Assembly (NCBI RefSeq): GCF_947179165.1
Contig: NC_077241.1
Span: 30,995,246-31,059,245 of the forward strand
Length of the DNA: 64,000 bases
Direction of reading: 5' to 3'
Source of the DNA: Solanum dulcamara
Taxonomy: Eukaryota; Streptophyta; Magnoliopsida; Solanales; Solanaceae
Below the pieces are notes generated by a model that was not told where the DNA came from, made no database searches, and was given only the letters and a program-made list of their open reading frames with translations. The stretch's first letter is position 1. Each line of letters opens with the position of its first letter. The position numbers and the translations under genes were made by a program. Shown one piece after another: positions 44,145 to 56,900 of this stretch.

Positions 44145-45100
44145 TCAAGTCTTTGGTTTTACCAGACTACAATCCGAATTGATCGGCAATTTATGAGAGA
44201 CGATGTTTATACTCAGCCCTGACACGTCATCATAAGACCAAGCAAATACATCAATGTATTCTCTAAGTAACCTGATAAGTTCCTTCCTTTGAGCTTTTAT
44301 TAAATGAACACTGATTCTAATTTCTTTGATACACTCATCATCCCCTAGATTCACAGCCTGAGTTTCCTCTTAATTTGATTTATATTGGTCCTCAAAATGT
44401 TTTAATTCCTCAGTGAGGTGTTCAGGTATCATAGTCTCATCATCATAATCCTCGAACGCATCACAATCTATCTTATTTTTTTCATTCAACTTGTGACATG
44501 ACATGATATTGGCAGGTTTTAAATCATTTTTACTAAAATCATAAACAAACATAGTTAGATAGTAAGAAATTTGAACAGATAAGCAAATAATAAGTAATTT
44601 TTGCAAAAAAGGAGGCTTTTATTTAAACCAAAAGAAATACAAACTTTGGCCATGACCGTGGGCCAATCTACCTTTTCTCAAAATATCACAGGGGAATTTA
44701 AATCATAACTAGATAAAAATAACATAAAGGGTGGGTCTCGGTCCTCCTTTGAACTAATACTGATTTAAAATCTAGTGAAAATATATCTTTGTCTACTAAG
44801 ATGAGTGGGGAACCAAGAGCGGTATGGATGTCTAATTTGATAATTGCTTCTCTGGCTCAGCATCAAGGACGCTCGATGTCCCTGTTTGTTCCTCAAAGAT
44901 TGCATCAACTTCCTCAAATAGGTCCCAGATTCCTTCCCCAAGGCTTCCATCATTGACATGCTCCCGTGTTGGAAATGACATATACAAGTGAGGTATCGGC
45001 CTGGCCAACACCCAATCCACACTCTTGCTTGTCACTTCTATCTCATTATCTTCTGTGTGGACATACCCTAAATCATATTTCAATTCTCTGTCGAGAATAT
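44145..45100 (-). pseudogene. Linker between protease and RT, family D
   Basis: Open pieces read IRISVHLIKAQRKELIRLLR and YIDVFAWSYDDVSGLS (44145-44354), the conserved lead-in to Tat RT. Upstream, acidic low-complexity pieces include FEDYDDETMIPEHLTEEL (44370-44606) and VDAIFEEQTG. Several stops and frame changes are present. It has no enzymatic motif. Confidence 0.65.
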
Positions 45101-45119
45101 GGATAGGCTTAATGATTCC

Positions 45120-45780
45120 TCAAAAATACTTCCCCAATTTAAAACTTGGCTCAATATCACTTTTCAGCATGATAGTGGCTATCATTTTATAAATAGTAGG
45201 CATAGGGGGTTGTGAGGACAAATCATTATCAGTAGCATTCATAAGCTCCACCATGTAGAAGTCACAACCTCTAGAGACCTCATCAACAACTGTTGTGTGC
45301 AAATTGAAATAGTTTTATTCCCTATTAATTTCTAGCTCCTAGTCCTTCCAAAAGAATTTCGTCAACTGGTGGAGGGTGGAAGGCACAGCCCCGGCCATGT
45401 GGATCCACGGTCTTCCCAAGGGTAGATTGTAACTAGTGTTGATTTCCATTACCTAAAACTCAACATTAAACTCAGTAGGGCCCACTTAAATCCCTAGATT
45501 AACTACTCCTAATGTGTCTCTTTGTTCGTCATCAAAAGCCCTCACATTGACTTGGTTCTAGTGAACCTTTCCCAAGTCAAAGTTTAATTACTTGAGCATT
45601 GAGAGTGGACAAATGTTGAGGCCAAACCCGTCATTAATCAAAAGATAATTTATAATCTTGTCTCGACTTTTAATAGTGATATAGAGAGCTTTATTGTGCA
45701 TTGCACCTTCAAAAGGTAGGTCTTTATCACAAAAACTGATGTGGTATCCCTAGATTACTCAACTAACCTTTGCCGCTAGA
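45120..45780 (-). pseudogene. Aspartic protease remnant, family D
   Basis: Near 45600-45660 the frame reads IINYLLINDGFGLNICPLSM. In relatives an aspartate-glycine-glycine core precedes the SG.NICP sequence, so here the catalytic aspartate position reads N and the next G reads D. Downstream are [19 protein letters not shown] and an open tail VVDEVSRGCDFYMVELMNAT (45120-45302), matching the Tat protease C-terminal extension. Frequent stops show it is dead. Confidence 0.65.
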
Positions 45781-46040
45781 TTATCACTATTCATACATAC
45801 GGGTACATACGTGTCATCCAAAGTTTTCATAAGGGCTTGCATGTATAGTTGTGAACTCATTAATAAGGCCCACATAGATATTTGAGCTGGTGTTTTCTCC
45901 GGGTGCTTCACGATTGAATAATCCTTCGACTACATTTTCCTCCAGAATTCTTCTACCTCAGCCTCGCTGATTGTCCTCTTCAATTGATTTTTCTTATTCT
46001 CTCCTTGGACCAATTCTTCTAGCGTATAACATCTACTATA

Positions 46041-47787
46041 TCAATTCATGCCTTGAGTGGCAGCTATTTCGATCACAAACTTCTCTCGTATGGGAATTTC
46101 TCTTGGCATCAAGGCAACAGCCTTCGCAGGTGTCATAATCACGAATTCCTTCTTCCCTTTTATGGATAACAAAGCCACAGCTTTCTCTAGGTCATCTAGA
46201 CCAAACGGGACTATCTCTTTTGTCGTGCACCACTCTTCCTCTGTCTCTATCATGTTGATATTGATGCCTCTATGGTTTGGAAGAGGATTACTACAGATAT
46301 TGGGTGTTGCACTCTGAAGAGTGACTATTTCTTGGTCAATCAAATCCTAGATTTTGTGCTTCACATTGATGCAATCCTCAATTTTATGCCCAAGACTATT
46401 GGAATGATGCACATCATCGATCAAGTTTGTAAAATATAGAGCTTCTGTCAACAGGTTTGGGCGAGATGGGATGAATCATGCCTACATCTCTCAATCTTTC
46501 AAATAACTTGGTTTGACTTTCAATAAGAGGAGTAAAGTTTCGGAGGGCTTCTTTTAAAAATTTGGTTGAGGAAGGTCGTAATTATTTGGTAGAGGTGGTG
46601 GTACTTAGTGGTAGTTTAGAAGATTTTGGTGAGGAGCTTGATTCCTTTGATATGAATTGGTTGGATAATTTGGTCGTAGAGCTTGGTAGTTTAGAGGGGT
46701 ACTTCTATATTGTGGAGCTGGGTAGTTAAAAGGTCGAGTTTGATAGCTTGTCTGGATATTTAAGCAGATTGGGGATGGTTACTGGTAATTCGAAGAGGTA
46801 TTTTGGTAATGTGAGGTTGGGTAATTGGGAGGTGGAGTTTGATAACTCTGAGGTGGGGCTGGGTAATTTAGGGGTGGAGTTTGGTAAATGGAAGGTGGGG
46901 TTTGGTAATTTGGTTGGGTATACCAAACTTGATATGAACTTTGTGGATCTTGAGGATATACCTTGAAAGGCGCAGATTTTCCTAGGGTTATTGTTGGTGA
47001 ATCTGTTTCCTTCAGGTATGTAGGAGACGGCGGATACATCTTCTCTTTTCTTCTTTAACAATCATAAAGGCCCGATTGAGGAGGCTAAATGGGCTACCTT
47101 TCTAGTCTTGATCCCATCCTCGATAGTCTCATCTACCTTGAATATCTCGGCAATTTTTACTCCAATAAAAAACATTAAACTCTCAAAATATTTGGGCTCC
47201 TACATGCATACAAATATTTCAACAATTGCTTTATCTGTCATGGGAGGTCGAACTCTGATGGCCTCTTTCCTCCATCTATACGTATATTAGCAATAACTTT
47301 TAGTGGATTTTTGCTTGACTTTCTCCAATGAACAACGGTTGGGAACAATCTCCACATTGTAAGAAAACCTCTCGATAAAATCTTTCGCCAACTCGTTCCA
47401 ATTGGACCATTGTTTCATTTCTTGGGAGGCAAACCATTCCAACACCTCCCTACTAAAACATCGGCTAAAGAGTCACATTAGCAAAGCTTCGTTCTTCCCA
47501 ACTCCTACTAATTGATCACAATATACTCTTAAATGAGACAAAGAATTTCCAGTTCCCCAAAAGTGTCAAATTTTGGCACTTTGAACCCCTCTAGAAGGTC
47601 CAATTTGGGTTGATACACAAATCTTCATAATTTAATCCTGCAACATCAGGAGTGTAATGAAACTCCTTCATAGATTTCATGATCTCCTCTTTTATGTCCC
47701 GCTAGGTAATTTCTTATTTGTCTCTCAATTCTTTTTCCTTCTCCTCGTAGTGATCGAGTTCAGGATAGGGAGTATACGAAAAATGAG
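46041..47787 (-). pseudogene. gag (C-terminal two thirds), family D
   Basis: From the solo LTR border leftward, gag reads KVPKFDTFGELEILC, VLVGMVCLPRNETMVQLERV, ERFYREVFLQCGD and a region of broken helices, typical of the Tat/Ogre capsid. Next is a Tyr/Pro-rich stretch of heptads (46560-46935), a degenerate zinc motif (HHSNSLGHKIEDC near 46390) and an open 100-codon tail 46041-46343. At least six stops and several frame changes are present. The N-terminal part continues at 59190-59690 across the inserted elements. Confidence 0.75.
46560..46935 (-). repeat. 21-bp repeat encoding YQTPPxx heptads in family D gag
   Basis: On the - strand consecutive 21-base units encode YQTPPSI, YQTPPLN, YPAPPQS, YQTPPPN and YPTSHYQ. 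After a stop the pattern continues with YQTRPFN, YPAPQYRS and YQALRPN. The + strand shows the matching G-rich GTTTGGTAATTTGG pattern. Confidence 0.8.
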
Positions 47788-47985
47788 TGTCACGATCCGA
47801 TCTAGGACCTAGTCATAACACGGTGATCAAAACCCTGAAAAGCTCCAACCAAGCCTCTCGTACATATCATAAACATACACAAGGTAAAATAAAAGCGAAA
47901 ACATCATAAGAGAGTCTAAATCATGAATAGAAATTTAAGAACAACACATGACAACATAAGCTCAAAACATTTGTCCAACTAGATG

Positions 47986-50900
47986 TGTCACGACCGAATT
48001 CCTTAGGTCATGATGGCACCTACTATAACCCACCAGTAGGTAAGCCAACCCATCAACCTGAAACTTCAAGTAATGGATTTGAGGGCAGAAACTAATCAAG
48101 AGTAGTGAATTATAAATATAGGCAGAAAGAATATATGGAAGTAAACAAAAATATGATAAACAACTAAAGATCCCTCCTAAAACCTGGAGTCACAAGTACA
48201 GAGCTGCTATAAAATAAAAGATGAGTACAAGTCCCGAAAGTGGACCAAAAATATATATAACAACTGGCTAGTCTCAAAAGGCAAAAGACAGGACATCCAT
48301 ACTGAAGAAGACAAGAATGATCCAAAAACGTCAAGTGCTCACCCTAGTCTCCGAAGCTGACTGCAATAGGCTCGATCTATCCATGGTAATAGCAGGTACT
48401 CGGTCCTGCATCATGAAAGTAGATGCAGAGTGTAGTATGAGTACCAAGACAACAGGTACCCAGTAGGCATCATAGGCCAAATGAGCAAAAAAGGTAAAAA
48501 TAATATGAAAAAAAAGAATAGACTAAATAGTATGCTTATCGATAATTCAGAACGGAGGCCAGAACTTCATACCCAGATGCTTATAGATAATTTATCCCAT
48601 CATGCCAAACATACTACTTCCCAACTAGAATACAACAGTACCAAAAATCTTTTCTCAAATGAGTCAACCGATATGCCGCCAAAACTGGAACCGGAGCCAA
48701 AGTCAACGATTATGAAATCTAGTGTTGCCAACGCATCATGAAAGTCATGATTATACCGATTTATGGATGAGGATATTTTTAAGAGCAAGGGTAACGCCTA
48801 ACTAAGGCCAAACTACCATGCACTGGCCCACTACACCATTCTACAAGGATCTAAGTTCACCGGAGCGACGTCAGGGAATCTAAAGCAAGTTTACATCCTA
48901 TACTAAGGCCAACATACTCCACAGTATCAAATCATGCTCATTCAACTCTCCTTATAATACTAACAAATAACGATAAGATACACATGCTTCTAAATATCCG
49001 AAAAAACTGATAACAAGCCTAAAGAATGATTTCTAACATCTAAAATATACAATAAAACTACCCAACCCAAATTCCAACTATTTCAACATGCTCTCACACA
49101 TTCCAGCTCAATCTAAAGAAAGTTAAACCGTAGCCTACCTATAGGCTAAACACGCAAGCTTCAAATCACTGTGCTAGAGCTTTTTCCTTTCAAACGACCC
49201 AAGAACGCTGCCACGCTGTCAAAAACAGAACTACAACATCAATACAGTCGTTTAGACGCTAATTTCATAATTTTTGGAGATAGAACAATTTTGGAGTCTA
49301 AAACGAGAATTGTGGGACCCGCAAATGGAATTTCGGATTCGACCCTCTAAAATAGGTTCCAAAACATCACTCCGAGCTCAAAAATAAGATTTATAACATA
49401 ATTTGGGGTGGAAAACTATGCGGGATGAGCATGCAACCAAAACTAATAAATTTTGACCAAAGGACCAAAAATGGCAACATCAAAATTAGGTAATTCTGAA
49501 GAAACGAGACTCTTCATACCAAACAAATTAAAATATAATGATCCTTGTGATAAACCCCACAATCTAGCCTCAAGAATCACTCAAAATGGAGTTATATTGA
49601 CCAAGATACACTCTTCCAAAATTTGACAAAATTTTATTCCAAAAAAGACTAAATCAGTAACTAAAAATGCATGTTTACCTCAAACGAAGCTTCCTCTTGC
49701 ATTTCTGATATCACCAAGAGATTCCTCACAAACTTCTCTTGAATTTGGATCGTTGAACCACCAAAATCAGATTTATATAGGTCAAGAAATAACTTCTCAA
49801 AGTTCTTCAAAAAATTATTCCAAAAATAGACATTGCTGCAAATAAGATCATGATTTTTACCTGAATCAAATACTCCAAATCAGTTTTCAAGCTCTCCAAT
49901 GCATTCTCCACGAAATATCTCACAGGTTTACTTTTTGAATCACCCAATTTGGAGCTATAAAACTCAAGATAAAGGGTTTTAAAGTTGGAGAAAAACCCAA
50001 AAATGGGTTGCACCAGCTGTTGCCAAAATCAAATTTTGGAAAATCCAAAATCTCTGATGGGATACTCGGGATTCGTTCGGAATCCGATAAAAATAAACTA
50101 GACATGTCACCCCACTAAATTCGATGTTTTGAACTCAATGGATTATTCAGAATTCTCATACGAGATCATTTTAATACAAAATGAGTCTCACACCCAAAAG
50201 TCATTTTAAGCCACATTCCACAACGAGCCTTGATATTAGTCTGGAAACCCTAGAAAGCGAAAGAAAGATTGTTTTAAACCAAAATCGACATTCCAGAACT
50301 AACCACGTTGTCAAAATTTTCATTCGAGCGCATTTCCAAGAATATTGACCAAAGTCAACCATAAGCTAATTTTCAAAGTCAAAAGCGCTAAATGGCCCCA
50401 AACTAGTATCGATTGCCTCGATAGTCATTCCAATAGTGCTACTAGCCTAATTTGGTCATTTCGGAGCTGATGGAACCATTAGAATTTGAATTCGAGATCT
50501 CATTGATCCAAAATTTAAAAAGTCGCAACTAAACCAACTTAGGCCTTCAAAATACCAAAATGGACTCGGGACCTCTAAAAATTCAACCAACACTTCTTCT
50601 AGACCAAAAACCATCTCTTGAATCCGATGGAGTCGACAGAATTCCATTCTGAGCATCGGAACTCCAAAAGTTGACCAAAGTCAAAGTTTGGCTTAAAATT
50701 CCTCAATTTCTCAACTCAAGGCTTCAAAACTTTGTTACAACTCCAAAACTGATTCTGTAAAGTCTTCTAAGACAATTTCAATATTTCGAAGCTGCTGGAA
50801 TCGACAGAATTCCATTCCGAGATCTGTAGCTCTGATTGACCTCAAATACCACTTTTTAATACTTAAAACTTATAAAAACTCAAAATTTCCAAAGATAACT

Positions 50901-51022
50901 TTTCACAGGATTTTCTAAAATTCAACACCCGGTACCAATCAGAAACACTCGGGGCATCTAAAAGGGAGGGGTAAAAATAGTCATTTTAAAAAAAATCAAA
51001 AATGACCTTGAGGGTCATTACA
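47986..51022 (-). repeat. Family B(-) 3' LTR, 3037 bp
   Basis: On the - strand it starts TGTAATGACCC at 51022 and ends TTCGGTCGTGACA at 47986. It is 445 bases shorter than its partner because most of the minisatellite region (54525-55025 of the 5' LTR) is absent at about 48530, where AATAG joins TATGCTTATCGATAATTC. Confidence 0.93.
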
Positions 51023-51590
51023 AGATCCACTACTAAAAGAACTTTCGTCTGCGAAAGTAAAGACAAGGGTATACCTGGAGGAACAACTAAGCTGGGGAAC
51101 TGCTCCCGTATCTCCTGCTCGGTCTCCCATGTAGCCTCCTCAATCGGATGATTGCACCACTAGACCTTAATCACAGGGATGGACTTAGAACGAAGCTAGC
51201 GAACATCTCTGTCTAGAATAGCAACTGGCTCCTCAACAAAAGTTAGGCGATCATCCAGCTCAACAGAGTGATACTGAAGAACGTGAGACTCATCTGGAAT
51301 GTATCGGCGCAGCATAGAAACATGAAAAATAGGGTGTATAGCTGAAAATACTGGTGGCAAAGCCAACTCATAAGCAACCTCTCCAACTCCCCTCAGAATC
51401 ACAATGGCCCTGATATACCTGGGGTTAAGCTTACCCCGCCTGCCGAATCTCTTCACGCCCTTCAAGGGCAACACTCGTAAGAACACTTGATCTCCTACCT
51501 TGAAGCGCAAGGGCCGATGCCTGCGATCAGCATAACTCTGATGCCTACTCTGAGCTGTCCTCAACCTATCCTGAATAACCCAAACTCTGG
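51023..51590 (-). pseudogene. Integrase C-terminus and chromodomain-like tail, family B(-)
   Basis: A 122-residue open frame (51196-51564) reads RTAQSRHQSYADRRHRPLRF, KVGDQVFLRVLPLKGVKRFG, LNPRYIRAI and AIHPIFHVSMLRRYIPD, the full integrase C-terminal domain of Tekay/Del elements. After one stop the chromodomain-like tail follows (LRSKSIPVIKV, stop, WCNHPIEEATWETEQEIREQ). It is the best preserved integrase end in the window. On the - strand the stem-loop ACTTTCG-CAGA-CGAAAGT at 51058-51041 lies between this tail and the LTR. Confidence 0.88.
51041..51058 (-). other. Stem-loop near the 3' end of family B(-) interior
   Basis: ACTTTCG/CGAAAGT form a perfect 7-bp stem with a four-base loop (CAGA on the - strand). 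Compared with family A (AACATTCG/CGAATGTT) the fifth pair from the loop is T-A instead of A-T, a compensatory change. Confidence 0.6.
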
Positions 51591-51599
51591 CTATGGCAT

Positions 51600-52205
51600 C
51601 CTAAAGTAAATCGATATTGTGCGGCCTAGGCTCTGAAGACTCAAACCAAGCAACCGGAGTGCGACAACGCCTACCATATAAGGCCTCAAACAGGGCCATC
51701 TGAATACTAGAGTGGTAGCTGTTGTTGTACACAAATTCTTCCAAAGCTAAGTACTGCTCCCAATGACCCTTGAACTCTAATACACAGGCTCACAGCATAT
51801 CCTCCAGAGCCTGAATAGTATGCTCTGACTGACCGTCGGTCTGTAGATAAAATATCATACTAAGATCAACCCGGGTGCCCAACTCTCTCTGAAAGGCCCT
51901 CCAAAAACTGGAAGTAAATTGAGATCCCCTATATGATATAATGGATATCGGTACTCATGTAGACGAACCACCTCCTGAATATAGATTCGAGCTAGACGAT
52001 CTGCAATAAAAGTGGACCGTACTGGCAAGAAATGTGCTAACTTGGTCAATCGATCAATGATGACCCAAATACCATCATTACCTCTGGATGTTCGAGGCAA
52101 TCCCATCACGAAGTCCATGGTAATCCATTCCCATTTCCATTTGGGAATGGGTAATCACTAAAAGACTCCACTAGGCCGCTGATACTCGGCCTTAACCTGC
52201 TCGAG
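51600..52205 (-). pseudogene. Integrase catalytic core, family B(-)
   Basis: KWEWITMDFVMGLPRTSRGN carries the first catalytic Asp (near 52115). WVIIDRLTKLAHFLPVRST continues in the same frame. A frameshift near 51935 precedes the second Asp region, and TDGQSEHTIQALEDML near 51820 keeps the catalytic Glu. The N-terminal zinc finger is absent because the sequence joins protease directly at about 52205 (KLEQVKAEYQRPSGVF). At least two frameshifts and two stops are present. Confidence 0.82.
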
Positions 52206-52440
52206 TTTCATGCCCCTAAATAGTTACCACACAGGATCTACAAACCTGATCCACTACTAAAGAATCCCCTACCTGGGTCAAAACATGCAACGGGACCTCA
52301 AGTGACTCATACAAAATACCAAAACGTGGAGCAAAATATATATACATATAGGAATACATGGAACCTGGATCAAATAAAACTAGAGCAGTGTACTGACAAA
52401 TAAGGATAGTACCTATGATAATATCATCTTATACCTCAGC
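52205..52440 (-). pseudogene. Aspartic protease N-terminal half, family B(-)
   Basis: TALVLFDPGSMYSYMYIYFA carries the active site in the D-P-G-S form usual for this lineage. Then follow YESLEVPLHVLTQVGDSLVV, DQVCRSCVVTI, a stop and GHET. At that point homology leaves protease and enters integrase, so the second half of protease, all of RT and all of RNase H are gone. Confidence 0.83.
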
Positions 52441-53729
52441 CTCAGCCCTCGCCGGACCAGTATAGAAGTTGCCTTGTCGTACTCTCCCACGAACATTCGC
52501 CCTACCACCAGACCTGCCTCTCCAAGAAACTCCCCGAACACCCTGCTGACCATCCCCGCGTCTATGACCCTGATCTATACCTCCTAGTGGAGGTGGCGTT
52601 ACTGTCAATGGTCTAGACCAGTCAGGACACTCTCTAGTCTAGTGCTCTAATGATCCACAATCGAAGCATCCCAAATGGGGCTGACTACTCTCAACTGCTG
52701 GCAAAACGGCCTGAATTGGCCAGATAGAATGACCCTGCTGGTACCTATCCTGATGGAACCGCTGGCATGGCCTATCATAACTATCATGGCCTAGAATGGG
52801 ACCCACTGTAGCTATCCTGATGCTTGGGTCTCTTATCGCTGCCCTCATAGGCCTAACGATGAATAATCTCGATGGTACAGGAATGATCTACCACATTCAG
52901 AAAAGAGCAGCCTGCAGAAACTAAGTGCTCGGTCCCCAACCTCAGGTAAGGTCTCAATCCGCGCATAAAACATCATACCCACTCCTTCTCAGTGGGTAAA
53001 ATAATCGTGGTATGTTGGGAAAGCTGATGAAATTTGTCCTCGTACTCTGCAATCGTCATATGGCCCTGCTTCAACCGAGTAAACTAATCCCAAAGTCCAT
53101 CCCTAACACTCCTAGGGATGTATCGAGTTAGGTAAGCCTTCGAGAACTGGGCCCATGTCAATAGTGGTGACCAGCTAGCCTAGACTGCAAATAAGAGCGC
53201 CACCACTGTCTGGCTGCCCCTCTGAACTGGCGAGCAGTAAAGTCGGCACCTCTGGAATCCACAAGACCCAAGGAATGGAGTTGCTCCTGACAGGTAGTCA
53301 AGAACTCCATCGCATCCTATCCAATAGCACCAGAAAATATCGGGGGTAACAGCCTCTGAAATACCCCTAACATCTTTTGATCTTATAATGACATCACACC
53401 CTCCGGAACTGCTAGCCGGGGTGCAATAACTGGTAGAGGCAGCTGAACCTCAGGTGCTGGCTGGACGGGCAGATCCCGCGGTACTGGTATGCCCACTACT
53501 AGGGTTGGGGCCTGTGGTACAACACCAATAGCCTTGAGGAGTTGCACAATCACTGCCTGTAGTGTTGGGGTCATAACTGGTGCAGTTGGGGTTATGTTGG
53601 TGGTGGTGGTCCCACTGGCTGAGTAGGAATAAGAGCGTCCTGATGCTCCTCTACCAGCTCCAACTCTATCTCTGGGTCGGGAGTTGGTGCTGCTCCCCTA
53701 CCTGTCCCACGAGGACGACCTCTAGGCAT
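52440..53729 (-). pseudogene. gag, family B(-)
   Basis: The ATG at 53729 opens MPRGRPRGTGRGAAPTPDPE, a basic start typical of Tekay/Del gag. A Pro/Val-rich region (53383-53574) follows, then the capsid blocks FSGAIG, MEFLTTCQEQLHSLG, RGAARQWWRSYLQ, LTRYIPRSVRDGLWD, LKQGHMTIAEYEDKFHQLS and MRGLRPYL, then a zinc knuckle CFDCGSLEH, stop, TRECP (52620-52660) and an Arg/Gly-rich tail (RGRSGGRANVRGRVRQG). Five or more stops interrupt it, several at former Gln or Trp codons. Confidence 0.87.
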
Positions 53730-53969
53730 GCTAGGCCTGGGTGCGTTATCAGGACCGGTGGTACCGCACGTATGAACCATCCCAACGAAAGAGTGGAACA
53801 AATGAGATTTTACAAAATCAATAAGACCAACACTGCACAAAATGATACAACATAGAGAATATTCCTAATGACATTCTATAGCCTCCCGAAGATAAGTTAC
53901 GGACGTCTCTACACCCATCCATGAGACTCTATTATACGTTAGCTCTGTACAAATGAGACCAATGAACCA

Positions 53970-53983
53970 GGACTCTAATACAA
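53970..53983 (-). other. Primer binding site of family B(-)
   Basis: TGTATTAGAGTCCT on the - strand is a three-change version of the initiator Met tRNA complement, three bases inside the 5' LTR. Confidence 0.75.
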
Positions 53984-53986
53984 ACT

Positions 53987-56900
53987 TGTCACAACCCAAT
54001 TCCTTAGGTCATGATGGCACCTACTATAACCCACCAGTAGGTAAGCCAACCCATCAACCTGGAACTTCAAGTAATGGGTTTTAGGGCAGAAACTAATCAA
54101 GAGTGGCAAAATATAAAAATAGGCAGAAAGAATACGTGGAAGTAAACAAAAATATGATAAACAACTAAAGATCCCTCCCAAAACCTAGAAGTCACAAGTA
54201 CAGAGCTGCTACAAAATAAAAGATGAGTACATGTCCCGAAAGTGGACCAAAAATATATATAACAACTGGCTAGTCTCAAAAGGCAAAAGACAGGCCATCC
54301 ATACTGAAAAAAACAAGAATGATCCAGAAATGCCAAGTGCTCACCCTAGTCTTCGAAGTTGACTGCAACAGGCTCGATCTATCCATAGCGGTAGCTGGTG
54401 CTCGGTCCTGCATTATAAAAGTACATGCAGAGTGTAGTATGAGTACCAAGACAACAGGTACCCAGTAGGCATCATAGGCCGAATGAGCAGAAAAGGTAAA
54501 AACAATATGCAAAAGAGGAATAGCCTAAATAGGAGTCAACATAAGCATCAAAAAGGGAAAAAAGTACTACCTATGAGAACTACAGCTAACTATACCCAAC
54601 TGAGCCCCCATAAGCCCAGCCGCGACACTTCTACGCAAGTTAAATAAAAATCCAAACAAATCCCCATAAACCCACCGAGTACACAAAATTAGCTATAACT
54701 ACCAAGGCTAGGAACCAAGATTTTGCGATGTTAGGAGCTGAAGTACTGTATCATTTCCAAATCCAGAATCTCCAAGGGTCAATCAATCTAAGGGTGATTT
54801 AGGGGTCGAGGCAGGGACTGGGACCCAGATACTCACCTGAATGTTCAAAGTGGCCAAGGCCGGAACTGGGTACTCGGATGCTTGCAATAATACATAAGTG
54901 TGGTCGAGAATGGGACTGGGTACCTTGATGCTCTCCGTAATACATCGGTATGATCGAGGTCGAGACTGGATACCCGGATGCTCATCATACTAGCAAGTAG
55001 GTAAAGGTCGGGGCTGAGTACCCGGATGCTCCTCGATAATTCAGAATGGAGGCCGGGACTTGGGACCCGGATGCTCACAAATAATTTATCCCATCATGCC
55101 AAACATTCTACTTCCCAACTAAAATATAACAGTACCAAAAATCTTTTCCCAAATGAGTCAACCATTATGCCGCCAAAACTGGAATCGGAGCCAAAGTCAA
55201 CAATCACGAAATCTACTATTTACAATGCATCATTAAAGTCAAGATTATACCGATTTATGGATGAGGATATTTTTAAGAGCAAGGGTAATGCCTAACTAAG
55301 GCTAAACTACCATGCACTGGCCCACTAATTCATTCTACAAGGATCTAAGTTCACCGGAGCAACGCTGGGGAATCTAAAGCAAGTTTACATCCTATACTAA
55401 GGACAACGTACTCCAAAGTATCAACAACATGCTAATTCAACTCTCCTTATAATACTAACAAATAACAACGAGATACACATGCTTCTAAATATCCAAAAAA
55501 CCCGATAACAAGCCTAAAGAATGATTTCTAACACCTAAAATATACAATCAAACTACCCAACCCAAATTTCAACTATTTCAACATGCTTTCACACATTTCA
55601 TCTCAATCTAAAAAAGGGTAAACCGTAGCCTACCTGTAGGCTAAACACGTGAGCTTCAAATCATTATGCTGGAGCTTTTCCCTTCCAAACAACTTCAGAA
55701 CGTTGTCACACTGTGAAAAACAAAACCACAATGTCGATAAGGTCGTTTAGACACTAATTTAATAATTTTTGGAGATGGATCAATTTCAAGGTCTAAAATG
55801 GGAATTATGGGACCCGCATATGGAATTTCAGATTTGACCCCTCAAAATAGGTTCCAAACATCACTCCGAGCTCACAAATCAAATTTATAACATAATTTAG
55901 GGTAGGAAACTATGCGGGACGAGCATTCAATCAAAACTCATATATTCTGACTAAAGGACCAAAAATAGCAGTATCAAAATCAGCTAATTTTGAAGAAATG
56001 AGACTCTTCCAACCCAAAAAAAATTATACTATGACAATCCTTGTGAAATATCCCACAATCTAGCTTCAAGAATCACTCAAAACGGAGTTATATTGACCAA
56101 GATACACTCTTCCAAAATTTGACAAAATTTCATTCAAAAAAAGACTAAATCAGTAACTAAAAATGCATGTTTACCTCAAATGAAGCTTCCTCTTGCATTT
56201 CTGATATCACCAAGAGATTCCTCACAAACTTCTCTTGAATTTGGACCCTTGAACCACCAAAATTAGATTTATATAGGTCAAAAAATAACTTCTCAAAGCT
56301 CTTCAAAAAATTATTCCAAAAATAGACACTGCTGCAAATAAGATCATGATTTTTACCTGAATCAAATACTCCAAATCAGTTTTCAAGCTCTCCAATGCAT
56401 TCTCTACGAAAATTCTCAATAGTTTGCTTTTTGAATCACCCAATTTGGAGCTATAAAACTCAAGATAAAGGGTTTTAAAGTTGGAGAAAAACTCAAAAAC
56501 GTGCTGCACCAGCTGCTGGCAAAATTAGATTTTGGAAAATCCAAAATCTCTGATGGGGTGCTCGAAATTCATTTGGAATTTGATAAAAATAAACCAGCTA
56601 TGCTACCCCACTAAATTTGACGTTCCGGACTCAATGGCGCATTCAAAATTCCCATACAAATTATTTTAATAGAAAGTGGGTCCCATACTCAAGAGTAATT
56701 TTAAGCCACATTCCACAACGAGTCTCGATATTAGTCCGGAAGCCTCGGAAAGCGAATGAAGGGTCGTTCTAGACCAAAATAGACATTCTGAAACTAACTG
56801 TGCTGTCAGAATTTTTATTCGAGTGTATTTTCCAAGAATGATGACCAAAGTCAACCATAGGCTAACTTTCAAAGTCAAAAGCGCCAAATGTCCCCAAACT

